A DNA stretch of 64,000 nucleotides. Source: JBBTQS01 sp964627055. Its GTDB lineage: Bacteria; Patescibacteriota; Patescibacteriia; Magasanikbacterales; JBBTQS01. Both the position numbers and the translations under genes were made by a program. How positions within the stretch are numbered: position 1 is the stretch's first letter; each line of letters starts with the position of its first letter. Of this stretch, positions 25,991-33,066 are shown piece by piece. Below the pieces are notes generated by a model. That model was not told where the DNA came from, did not search any database, and worked only from the letters and a program-made list of their open reading frames with translations. The stretch covers positions 20,828 to 84,827 of the forward strand of contig CAZVGV010000003.1 in assembly GCA_964627055.1 (NCBI GenBank), given 5' to 3'.

Positions 25991-27073
25991 ATGCGTGTAT
26001 TTCTCGTCAACAACCTCTATCGGCCGTATGCGCGTGGTGGGGCTGAGACTGTAGTTGAAACTGCAGCTCGCACGTTGCGTGATACCGGTCACGACGTGCA
26101 CCTTATTACGATTGGACGCGTGCAGGATGTGCACTGGTTTTGGCGTACGAGCACGTGCGTAGAAGATGGGATCACTATCCATCGATTTGCGCCGATGCAA
26201 TTTTTCAACTATACGAGAAATATTGGACGCATGCCGTTTTGGTTGCGAATGATATGGCATGGGTGGGATTTGATAGATGCTTTTGGGTATTGGGTGTTGC
26301 GCCGACGGATTCAGCAACTTCGCCCTGATACGGTGTACACGCACAATGTGAAGGGGATGGGTATGTCCATCCTTCGTGCTGGGAAGCTTGCACCACAGCA
26401 CACGCATGTGTTGCATGATGTGCAGCTGCTCACGCCGAGTGGATTGATGTGGCATGGTCAGGAACAGCATTGGACGGTCGCAGGTACACTCGCAAAGATG
26501 TACCGTGCGATCACCAAGGCGTACACAGCACATGTGCAGATTGTTGAAGGACCAACGCAATGGATTATTGATACCCATCGCTTTTTCGGTCTCTTTGCTC
26601 ATGCGCGAACGGTCAAAACAAATACCGCACTTCCTGTGGCTCCAACACGACCCCGCCAGAGCCCAGCGAAAATATTTTTATATGTCGGGCAGGTGGAAAA
26701 ACACAAAGGAGTGGCGTTCATGATCGATGCATGGCGAACATTTCTTGCTACGCACCCAGATGCACAGTTGCATATTGCGGGTGAAGGGGAGCTTCTGCCT
26801 ATTGTGCACCTTCAGACACAGGGCCAAAACGTAACAGTGCACGGTCGACTCAGTCATGACGATCTCGGTCGACTCTATCGCGAGGCTGATGCATTGGTCG
26901 TCCCTTCGCTCTGTTACGAGAACTCCCCAACAGTCATTCACGAAGCACACGCGCACGGCTTGTTGGTAATTGCCGCAAGAATCGGTGGGATACCTGAGCT
27001 GACTTTGCAATCTGATTTGTTATTTGAGCCAAATAATATTGAGCAGCTTGTCAGGTGCCTGGAGAGTACTTGA
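25991..27073 (+). CDS. Glycosyltransferase, GT4-like (GT-B fold)
   Basis: A 360-residue GT-B enzyme that probably adds a sugar to a surface glycan at the membrane. N-terminal domain: MRVFLVNNLYRPYARGGAETVVE (the GG loop) and THVLHDVQLLTPSG; C-terminal domain: FLYVGQVEKHKGVAFMIDAW, HIAGEGELLPIV, VTVHGRLSHDDLGRLYREADALVVPSLCYENSPTVIHEAHAHG (E-x7-E type motif) and AARIGGIPEL. The start at 25991 is chosen over 25910 because the family N-terminus begins there and a -10 box ends 8 bases before it. Donor and acceptor cannot be read from the sequence. Confidence 0.88.
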   Translation: MRVFLVNNLYRPYARGGAETVVETAARTLRDTGHDVHLITIGRVQDVHWFWRTSTCVEDGITIHRFAPMQFFNYTRNIGRMPFWLRMIWHGWDLIDAFGYWVLRRRIQQLRPDTVYTHNVKGMGMSILRAGKLAPQHTHVLHDVQLLTPSGLMWHGQEQHWTVAGTLAKMYRAITKAYTAHVQIVEGPTQWIIDTHRFFGLFAHARTVKTNTALPVAPTRPRQSPAKIFLYVGQVEKHKGVAFMIDAWRTFLATHPDAQLHIAGEGELLPIVHLQTQGQNVTVHGRLSHDDLGRLYREADALVVPSLCYENSPTVIHEAHAHGLLVIAARIGGIPELTLQSDLLFEPNNIEQLVRCLEST

Positions 27074-27098
27074 CGAATTGAAGTGAGTGCAGTATGCT
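27070..27098 (+). promoter_or_regulatory. Promoter of the RNA gene at 27105
   Basis: TTGACG (27070-27075, including the stop of the preceding gene), 17 bp, TATGCT (27093-27098). Confidence 0.65.
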
Positions 27099-27104
27099 CT
27101 TTTG

Positions 27105-27397
27105 CATGCAGCTTCCATTCCTTGTGCAAAGCGCGTGGCCCTCGGCTACTGCGGTCTCCCCCTCCCACTGCCAACTGCAGTAGGTCATGCGCACAAGACG
27201 CAGGAGCTGTATCCCAGCGTAGTGATTCTACGCGAGCGGTGGGTGGGCGCGGTGCTTGCAGGAGACTCTGCTGAGGTCCAGTGTGTGCGCGAATTGGGTT
27301 TACTTCGCACACAGTCTGCATACTCAGGATAACAGGAGTAAACTCCTCGCACCCCCACCCGGCGACCCGAAACATCACGTTTCAGGTCGCTTTTTTT
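27105..27397 (+). ncRNA. Unidentified structured RNA, about 290 nt
   Basis: Bounded by a TTGACG-17-TATGCT promoter and a strong terminator. Visible helices: an outer stem 27121-27125/27193-27197 and 27131-27139/27184-27192 (14 bp in all with a GCAAA bulge) enclosing the 9-bp hairpin 27146-27154/27175-27183; the hairpin 27217-27222/27228-27233; a 10-bp stem with a 2-base bulge 27282-27293/27304-27313; and AGGAG-TAAA-CTCCT at 27334-27347. The only ORFs are a 25-codon one beginning at the ATG 7 bases after the -10 box and a GTG/TTG-started 76-81 codon frame; neither looks protein-like. I could not match it to tmRNA, RNase P, SRP or 6S RNA by eye. Confidence 0.55.
27362..27397 (+). terminator. 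Terminator of the 27105 RNA
   Basis: GCGACCCGAAAC/GTTTCAGGTCGC (27362-27373, 27379-27390) followed by seven T. Confidence 0.92.
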
Positions 27398-27428
27398 GTT
27401 ATTTATGCGGAAAAGTGTCGAATTGCAC

Positions 27429-27457
27429 TTGACAAGAGGTGCAAAAAGTGCTACTAT
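27429..27457 (+). promoter_or_regulatory. Promoter of 27496-29112
   Basis: TTGACA (27429-27434), 17 bp, TACTAT (27452-27457). Confidence 0.75.
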
Positions 27458-27495
27458 GACCCGTCATCGTATCATACGAGACCCATACAAATACT

Positions 27496-29112
27496 ATGAA
27501 GAAAAACACCATTGTGTCACTTGCGGTCGCTGGCGTAACGCTCCTTGGAGTCGTTGTTGCTGGTGCTACTGGCCTCATCAAGCCGTTCACTTCCAATACG
27601 GAAGCTGCGGCACTCTTGAAGTTTACCAACCCGTTCATGACGCCGATGATGCGTCCAGATGTACAAGGGCAGTGGATGGTGTACTTGGATAAGCGTGATG
27701 AAAAGAATCCAGCAATCTACCTGTATAATTTCAAGACTACCGAGGATCGCATGATCTCGTGGGGTGCAGCTCCTATTGATGCTGCAATTGCAACACCTCG
27801 TGTCTCGCAGGGTGTTGTGGCGTACACGAACCGTCTCAGCAATGGTCTCTATGTGATCAATGTCATGAACCCGTTCATGTACACGACCACACAGGTTGCG
27901 TCGTCTCGTCTTCCGTTTGGTTCATTCGCATTTGTGGAGCGTAACTTGGTATGGGCTCAGGAAGATGCAGATCGTCCAGGAGTTTCACAGATCTATTGGT
28001 ACGATATTGATCGCGGTGTGAGTGAGAAGCTCACCTCGAGCGATGTTGCAAAGAAGTCTGTGGTAGTATCGGGCAACACTGCATATTGGATGGAAGCAAA
28101 TGGTGTGAACTGGGATGTGATCAAGCATGAACTTGATTTCGGTTCACGCACGACGCTTCTCGAGAATCAGCCACTTGTAGGTACGATTTCAGCTTCGGGT
28201 AATTTTGTAGCCGTATCGAAGATGCAGGATGGGCAATCGGACATCTATACCTATAACAGTGTCACAGGTAAGGAAACCCAGGTAACACGTACGGGTGGTG
28301 ATGAGAAGTATCCTGTAGCATTTGGTAAGTATATGGCGTACGAAGAGTCGCTCGCTGGTAAGGCTGCAGACATTGCACTTTACGACGCAGAAGCGAACAC
28401 CAAGACACGTCTCACCAATGGTGGTACTGGTCACTCTACGCCATCCATCAGTGCTGATCGTGTTGCGTGGTCTGATGCTCGTACGGGAACTCCAGAGATT
28501 TATCTCTACGATTTCCGTTCGGCAGAAGGAGCACTTAATAACGACATCGCTCGCACGGCAGTAGAACCAGCGCTCTCGCAGCCTAAGGCTGGAGACCCAG
28601 CAACACCATTCACCTCGCCAATGGATCTCGATCAGGATGGCGACGGCATCATTGATGGTGATGAGATCAACAAGTATAAGACTGAGCCTAAGCGCGTAGA
28701 TACAGATCTTGATGGTCTCTCAGACAAGGATGAAATCTTCGTGTACCACACCAACCCACTCCGCTTCGATTCTGATGAGGATGGCTATGGCGATGGTACA
28801 GAAGTAAAGACCGGTCACAGCCCACTCACGCATGTGAAGAAGCAGGTGCGCTACAGCGTACAGCGCGATCTCGCACTCGAGCAGCGCAAGGCAGTAGAGC
28901 TCAAGTCTGCGCTCGAAGCCAAGTATGGCAAGCGCAAGATCGGTATCCATGCACGCGACTGGTCGTTCTACGTGAACGCCTACGTGTACGGTGGCTATAC
29001 TATTAACGAAATCGCGAAGTCCTCGCACGGCGGCTACGGAGTCATCAGCTCTGATATCCCAGCCCGCGACTGGCGCGCGACTGAAATGTATCGCAAGGCG
29101 ATCTCGAAGTAA
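27496..29112 (+). CDS. Secreted TolB-like propeller protein with TSP3 calcium repeats
   Basis: A 538-residue exported protein: signal/anchor MKKNTIVSLAVAGVTLLGVVVAG, then a beta-propeller of about 330 residues made of TolB/WD-like blades (IYLYNFKTTEDRMISWG; IALYDAEANTKTRLTNGG; IYLYDFRSAEG), then thrombospondin type-3 repeats (DLDQDGDGIIDGDE, DTDLDGLSDKDE, DSDEDGYGDGTE), and a C-terminal helical domain (RDLALEQRKAVELKSALEAKYGKRKIG; ARDWSFYVNAYVYGGYTINEIAKSSHGG). The calcium repeats form a stiff stalk in known proteins. Probably a cell-surface binding protein. It is a single-gene unit with its own promoter and terminator. Confidence 0.85.
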   Translation: MKKNTIVSLAVAGVTLLGVVVAGATGLIKPFTSNTEAAALLKFTNPFMTPMMRPDVQGQWMVYLDKRDEKNPAIYLYNFKTTEDRMISWGAAPIDAAIATPRVSQGVVAYTNRLSNGLYVINVMNPFMYTTTQVASSRLPFGSFAFVERNLVWAQEDADRPGVSQIYWYDIDRGVSEKLTSSDVAKKSVVVSGNTAYWMEANGVNWDVIKHELDFGSRTTLLENQPLVGTISASGNFVAVSKMQDGQSDIYTYNSVTGKETQVTRTGGDEKYPVAFGKYMAYEESLAGKAADIALYDAEANTKTRLTNGGTGHSTPSISADRVAWSDARTGTPEIYLYDFRSAEGALNNDIARTAVEPALSQPKAGDPATPFTSPMDLDQDGDGIIDGDEINKYKTEPKRVDTDLDGLSDKDEIFVYHTNPLRFDSDEDGYGDGTEVKTGHSPLTHVKKQVRYSVQRDLALEQRKAVELKSALEAKYGKRKIGIHARDWSFYVNAYVYGGYTINEIAKSSHGGYGVISSDIPARDWRATEMYRKAISK

Positions 29113-29148
29113 TGTACAGCGCGTCGCGTGATACGAGAAAAGGAAAGC

Positions 29149-29184
29149 AAGCACCGCGTCCCGTGAGGGGTGCGGTGCTTTGTT
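29149..29184 (+). terminator. Terminator after 27496-29112
   Basis: AAGCACCGC/GCGGTGCTT arms (29149-29157, 29172-29180) with inner GTCCC/GGGGT pairing, then TGTTT. Confidence 0.85.
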
Positions 29185-29189
29185 TAGGC

Positions 29190-29218
29190 TTGACACAAAC
29201 CGATTTTTAGACTATAGT
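29190..29218 (+). promoter_or_regulatory. Promoter of 29368-30513
   Basis: TTGACA (29190-29195), 17 bp, TATAGT (29213-29218); leader of about 140 bases. Confidence 0.8.
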
Positions 29219-29285
29219 GCGGTGTCCCACATCGGTTGTGGGAGAGGAGGATTCCATTGGAAACGCTGTAAGCATGTGTTAGGTT

Positions 29286-29341
29286 TTGCACACAACGGCG
29301 TAAGGTGAGGAAACGCACGTGCGTTCCAGCGTTGTGTGCAA
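29286..29341 (+). promoter_or_regulatory. Long hairpin in the 5' leader of 29368-30513
   Basis: Perfect 12-bp stem TTGCACACAACG/CGTTGTGTGCAA (29286-29297, 29330-29341) enclosing a smaller AACGCA-CG-TGCGTT palindrome. A second hairpin, TCCCACA/TGTGGGA, lies near the transcript start. Not followed by a T-run, so it is not a simple terminator; a cis-regulatory or mRNA-stabilising role is inferred. Confidence 0.6.
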
Positions 29342-29367
29342 GGTGCACGCGACAATGGAGAAAGTAC

Positions 29368-30513
29368 ATGCGAGATCTGACCAAGCGACCATTCCACACG
29401 CTCACGTCAAGAGAGAAAGAGGAGTACTACCAGCAACTGGAGGTCAAGCAACGACAGTTCTTGAAGGCAAGCGTTCTGCCACCCCACGGACCGATCTGGG
29501 AGACGATTCGATCCGAGAACTCCGATGTACCTGAGCAGGATCTGATCCTGCTGCTGCGTATCGCCATTGAGTTCTGGTGGACCGACAGTGCGTTCCGGTG
29601 CAACGAGTATCGGTACGATGAAGCTGCTCACGAGCGGCGCTGCGTCACCAACGCGGAGCTCGGGCATCGTGAACATTGGGGTACGCGCTATGGTGCCACG
29701 ACTCAAAAAGTGATTCTGGTGCGTGGTGCTTACTACAGCATCGTGCGTCTGGATCGAGTCCGTGGCGAACCTGCTGGTCTCGAAGTGGGTACTCATCCGG
29801 GTCGCGGATATGTGCCCTGGGGTGTTGACCAGCGCGAGATGGTCGGATACCGGAGAATTCTGTATCTGCCGGATCCTCTCACGCTCAGCAACTGGGAACA
29901 GTCTCAACCTGCACATCTTTTCAGCAAGGAGGTGGAACGGTACTGGGCAGAGCGTGCAGATGATGCCATGGCGCGCGGACGTGCCGAAGACGAGGACACG
30001 AAGCGCTTCTACAGGGAGCGCAACGCGTTCAGGCTCAATGAACGAGTGAGAGTGCTCCTGAACCAGGCGTGGACGCTGCAGTATGTGCTCATGGTTTGGT
30101 GCGGAGTCACCATCCATGAGCACGTGTGGCTGCGCACGGTGGAGGAAGCACTTGCAATCCCGAATCGCCCGCGTGATCCGCAGGGCAAGGTGGTCGGGGA
30201 GGGCTTCAACTCGTTCAAGGACTTGAGCGAGGAGCTCAGGTTCAAGGATAGAGAAGATGCATTCCTTCCTGGGCTGCAGGCGCAGTGGCTGCTGCGACTC
30301 GCACAGCAAATTCGATCTGGTGTGGCTGTGCCGGGTCTCGTTGACCCGTGCAACATCCGCACCAGTGAGTTCCAGCAGGCACTGCATCACTTCCGCGGAC
30401 TACCGGGATTCAGCACCAACTGGGTCGACGAGGTCCAAAATCCAGGCAAGGCGGAGCTGGCGAAACGCGCCAGGGACAATACTGTCCTGGACAGCTGGGA
30501 TCGGGAGGACTAG
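29368..30513 (+). CDS. Unknown soluble protein, 381 aa
   Basis: A single-gene transcription unit. GGAG seven bases before the ATG at 29368 sets the start; an upstream in-frame ATG at 29305 lies inside the leader hairpin. The product is charged and mostly helical, with segments such as TSREKEEYYQQLEVKQRQFLK, LILLLRIAIEFWWTDSAFRCNEYRYDEAAHE, VILVRGAYYSIVRL and WTLQYVLMVWCGVTIHEH. The VRVLLNQAWTLQYVLM and NWVDEVQNPGKAELAKRARDN parts suggest compact helices. No signal peptide or membrane span and no recognised family. Codon use is GC-rich like 22637-23497 and 56974-58128. Confidence 0.75.
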   Translation: MRDLTKRPFHTLTSREKEEYYQQLEVKQRQFLKASVLPPHGPIWETIRSENSDVPEQDLILLLRIAIEFWWTDSAFRCNEYRYDEAAHERRCVTNAELGHREHWGTRYGATTQKVILVRGAYYSIVRLDRVRGEPAGLEVGTHPGRGYVPWGVDQREMVGYRRILYLPDPLTLSNWEQSQPAHLFSKEVERYWAERADDAMARGRAEDEDTKRFYRERNAFRLNERVRVLLNQAWTLQYVLMVWCGVTIHEHVWLRTVEEALAIPNRPRDPQGKVVGEGFNSFKDLSEELRFKDREDAFLPGLQAQWLLRLAQQIRSGVAVPGLVDPCNIRTSEFQQALHHFRGLPGFSTNWVDEVQNPGKAELAKRARDNTVLDSWDRED

Positions 30514-30534
30514 CTCCCCCCGTCCCCAACACAC

Positions 30535-30572
30535 ACGAGACGCACTCACCCAAGTGCGTCTCGTATTTTTTT
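30535..30572 (+). terminator. Terminator after 29368-30513
   Basis: Perfect 12-bp stem ACGAGACGCACT/AGTGCGTCTCGT (30535-30546, 30553-30564), then ATTTTTTT. Confidence 0.93.
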
Positions 30573-30586
30573 GCCTCCCGTCCCTC

Positions 30587-30615
30587 TTGACACGTTTTGT
30601 CACGCGTGTTATATT
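30587..30615 (+). promoter_or_regulatory. Promoter of the small transcript 30620-30845
   Basis: TTGACA (30587-30592), 17 bp, TATATT (30610-30615). Confidence 0.8.
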
Positions 30616-30658
30616 CATTTCTCGCATCGTGAATCACGGGCGAGAGTGTATTCCGAGA

Positions 30659-30784
30659 ATGCGGGACGCAAACGACGCAGTACCCGCACGACTACTACAG
30701 GGCGAACGAGGAGGTGGAAATCCAGAAGGCCAAGCGACGAAAGTCGACGGGGTCTGGGGCTTCGGCCGAAGCAAAAGTCGATGA
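30659..30784 (+). CDS. Possible small protein in a short stand-alone transcript
   Basis: The transcript bounded by the 30587 promoter and the 30807 terminator is about 225 bases. The only ATG-started frame encodes 41 residues (MRDANDAVPARLLQGERGGG..., ending GRSKSR) without a Shine-Dalgarno site. Another frame, ending at the TAA at 30800, reads more like a protein (QYPHDYYRANEEVEIQKAK, then a Ser/Gly/Ala linker and DELDNN) but lacks a standard start; AGGAGG inside it is 5 bases from an ATC. Either a small protein, a frame error in the assembly, or an RNA. No family recognised. Confidence 0.35.
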   Translation: MRDANDAVPARLLQGERGGGNPEGQATKVDGVWGFGRSKSR

Positions 30785-30806
30785 GCTCGACAACAACTAA
30801 ACCGAC

Positions 30807-30848
30807 AGACCTCCGGACGTTAACAAGCGTCTGGGGGTCTTTGTTTTT
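30807..30848 (+). terminator. Terminator of the small transcript
   Basis: AGACCTCCGGACG/CGTCTGGGGGTCT (30807-30819, 30828-30840), then TTGTTTTTG. Confidence 0.88.
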
Positions 30849-30885
30849 GTCCTCAAACATAAACCCTAATAAGGGTACCCCCCCC

Positions 30886-30914
30886 TTGACAGATTTGGTG
30901 GAATCGGATAGTAT
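30886..30914 (+). promoter_or_regulatory. Promoter of the 31-residue gene
   Basis: TTGACA (30886-30891), 17 bp, TAGTAT (30909-30914). Confidence 0.78.
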
Positions 30915-30985
30915 AGGCACCAACCGCGGTGCAACGCACCATGGTTCGCCTCAACCTGAACCCTCCATCGAAAGGGAGGTATCAC

Positions 30986-31081
30986 ATGCCGCACATCAAG
31001 AAGCCCGACAGGCGTCACACGAGCCTGGATGATTCCACGATGAACATCGACGACGTCGCGCACTCTCCCACGACGACCTGA
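30986..31081 (+). CDS. Small hydrophilic protein, 31 aa
   Basis: AAGGGAGG six bases before the ATG is a strong ribosome-binding site, and the unit has its own promoter (30886) and a terminator at 31178. The product starts MPHIKKPDRRHTSLDD and ends in SPTTT; it is short, charged and has no membrane span. No family recognised. The remaining 97 bases between its stop and the terminator contain no further ORF; an RNA function for that part cannot be excluded. Confidence 0.55.
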   Translation: MPHIKKPDRRHTSLDDSTMNIDDVAHSPTTT

Positions 31082-31177
31082 CCGCGACGCCGGCTCGCCT
31101 GTACACGATCTCTCGTTCGACGAGATGTGGTGATCGATGTGGGCATTCGATTCACTGATCTGTGTGCAACTGCCTAT

Positions 31178-31216
31178 ACCCCGAGAACAGCAATGGTCTC
31201 GGGGTGTTTCTATTTT
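31178..31216 (+). terminator. Terminator between convergent units
   Basis: CCCCGAGA/TCTCGGGG (31179-31186, 31197-31204) followed by GTTTCTATTTTT on the plus strand; the stem can also act against read-through from the minus-strand gene, whose stop is at 31210. Confidence 0.8.
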
Positions 31217-33024
31217 TGGAAGACAAACACGCGATTGGCACCTACGGCGAAGGTGTCATCTGCTTCACTACGTGCGTCTTCGAGCAATTGGCGTGCATTG
31301 TGCCAGTAGGGAGTGATCACGAGATATACACGTTCCACGCCTGCAGCAGTAGCAGCTTCGAGTGCATGCGCACGTGTGGGTGCTTCGTACACCATTTGTA
31401 AATAGTATGGATAGAGTGGACCGCCAGTTGGAATCGGATAGATGAATTGCTCGGTCCCCGCAAGTTGCACGGTTGGATGGAAACCAAACGTTGCAACTGC
31501 AGCAGCGCTCACGGCTTGGTTGGTGAGTACAATATAGGAAGCGGTACCGCTGGCATCACGATCAATGGCTGCCACGGTTGCGAAATCAGTCGCGCTGGTG
31601 CTATAGCCTTTGGATCGATCAACAACGTCAACACGTGGATAGGTGAGATACCAGCTTGCGGTTGCTGTTATGGCGAAGTAGATCGCGAATCCAATGCGAC
31701 TGCGACGATCCCAGTGCCATGTGGTTGCGATGTGCGTTATTGCAATCGCAACTGCAGGTAGGAGTGCGATGATCGCGATCGTGAACAGACGGTCACTGAA
31801 TGCCCGTTGTTCGTAGGAGATCACGTTGCGATAGGTGAGGCAGCGCAGGAACAGAGAGGCACCAAGACAGCTCATCGCACCCAGAATAGAGTGAGTGATG
31901 TGTGCGCGCTGTGTGCGCCATGCGTAGATGGTGAGTGCTGCGATGGCGATGGGGAGCGCGATGTGCAAGTAGGTGTAGGAGAACTGGAGCGGCATACTCA
32001 CACCTGGAACGAGTTCGGGTGCTGCTACAAGTGCGTTGAGCATGTCACGAATGCTCGCCCACGAGATGCGCGCACCTTGTGCAATAATGAAAATTGTTGG
32101 GAGAGCGAGTGAGCCGAGTGCTGCAAGCACGATCGCAGCGATACGATATTTCGACCATGCCCATGTGATCGTAATGAGGAGGAGTGCTGGAATGCCAGCA
32201 ATCGGATGAGCAGCACATGCTGCAGCAGCAAGCAGATAGGCAAGGAGCCATGTGCGCCAGTTTTTTGTAGTAGCGTTGGCGTATGCAAAGGAGAGAATCA
32301 GGAAAAGGAGGCCGATCGACTGCGGAGTCGTGGTAATAAAGAACGCAAGAGGAAGGGTGAGCAAGAGGAGTGAGACGCGTGTACGAATTCCAGCGACAAA
32401 CAGGGCAAATGGAATCGTCAGTGCAGTTGCAATCGGTACAAACCATTGATCAACGATGAACAGGCGCGCGTGCGTTACCATGGTCAGTGCAACTTCGAGC
32501 ATGTATGCACCAATATAATAAGGTGTGCGGGGGAAGATTACACCGTCACGAAGAATGGTCTCCATGGTCGCCCGATGGATGAACCCGTCGAAGCCGTAGC
32601 CCAGAGCATACACAAACGATGCGACGCTCGTGGTCACAAAAAGGAGTAGTGCAAAAAGTAACCACCCGGCTCGTGATTCGGTTCGTGTGCCAACATAAAG
32701 ACCCAAGGCGCATAGGGCGTAGAGTACGAAGATCCAGTCGGGAAAGAGTTGCCACGGGCTGAGCAGTGTTTCGGTGCTCGTGTGTCTGGAAAGCACGTAA
32801 AGAATACCAAGGGTGAGTATGGCTGATGTGGCCAGCGCAGCGCGTTCGCGTCGGGAATGAGGAAAGAATGGAGGTGGTATGATGTCGCGTGGCGAAAAGA
32901 ACCATGCGGCAATACCAGCGCACAGGGCCGCGACACCCAGGAGTATCGGAGTGACTGGTGTGGCGTAATAAAGTGCCGTCGCGAAAATCGTGAACGCACC
33001 AATGAAAAAGGTGAGACGATGCAT
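31210..33024 (-). CDS. Polytopic membrane protein, probable GT-C-type glycosyltransferase
   Basis: A 604-residue protein with about 12 membrane spans and a C-terminal soluble part of about 120 residues ending GANRVFVFQK. In the loop after the first spans it reads GYGFDGFIHRATMETILRDG, the acidic first-loop arrangement of lipid-linked-sugar transferases (GT-C), and a C-terminal globular domain is usual there. No named family recognised. The start at 33024 is set by a -10 box 6 bases before the ATG; the in-frame extension to 33090 overlaps the opposite gene. It is transcribed divergently from 33067-34638, a protein of similar design. Confidence 0.75.
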   Translation of the reverse strand: MHRLTFFIGAFTIFATALYYATPVTPILLGVAALCAGIAAWFFSPRDIIPPPFFPHSRRERAALATSAILTLGILYVLSRHTSTETLLSPWQLFPDWIFVLYALCALGLYVGTRTESRAGWLLFALLLFVTTSVASFVYALGYGFDGFIHRATMETILRDGVIFPRTPYYIGAYMLEVALTMVTHARLFIVDQWFVPIATALTIPFALFVAGIRTRVSLLLLTLPLAFFITTTPQSIGLLFLILSFAYANATTKNWRTWLLAYLLAAAACAAHPIAGIPALLLITITWAWSKYRIAAIVLAALGSLALPTIFIIAQGARISWASIRDMLNALVAAPELVPGVSMPLQFSYTYLHIALPIAIAALTIYAWRTQRAHITHSILGAMSCLGASLFLRCLTYRNVISYEQRAFSDRLFTIAIIALLPAVAIAITHIATTWHWDRRSRIGFAIYFAITATASWYLTYPRVDVVDRSKGYSTSATDFATVAAIDRDASGTASYIVLTNQAVSAAAVATFGFHPTVQLAGTEQFIYPIPTGGPLYPYYLQMVYEAPTRAHALEAATAAGVERVYLVITPYWHNARQLLEDARSEADDTFAVGANRVFVFQK

Positions 33025-33030
33025 GGCGCT

Positions 33031-33059
33031 ATTGTAGCAGTGGAACTGTTGCCGTACAA
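33031..33059 (-). promoter_or_regulatory. Leftward promoter of an interlocked divergent pair
   Basis: Minus-strand TTGTAC (33059-33054), 17 bp, TACAAT (33036-33031); the ATG at 33024 follows after 6 bases. Its -35 overlaps the -10 of the rightward promoter and vice versa. Confidence 0.65.
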
Positions 33060-33060
33060 T
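33032..33060 (+). promoter_or_regulatory. Rightward promoter of an interlocked divergent pair
   Basis: TTGTAG (33032-33037), 17 bp, TACAAT (33055-33060); the ATG at 33067 follows after 6 bases. Confidence 0.65.
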
Positions 33061-33066
33061 CAGGGC

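Noticed and set aside
27087..27332. 81-codon GTG-started ORF
   Set aside because: Starts upstream of the -10 box of its own transcript and shows no protein-like pattern; the region folds into consistent helices.
30571..31032. 153-codon ORF spanning two short units
   Set aside because: Crosses a promoter, a strong terminator and a second promoter; Arg/Ser-rich shadow composition.
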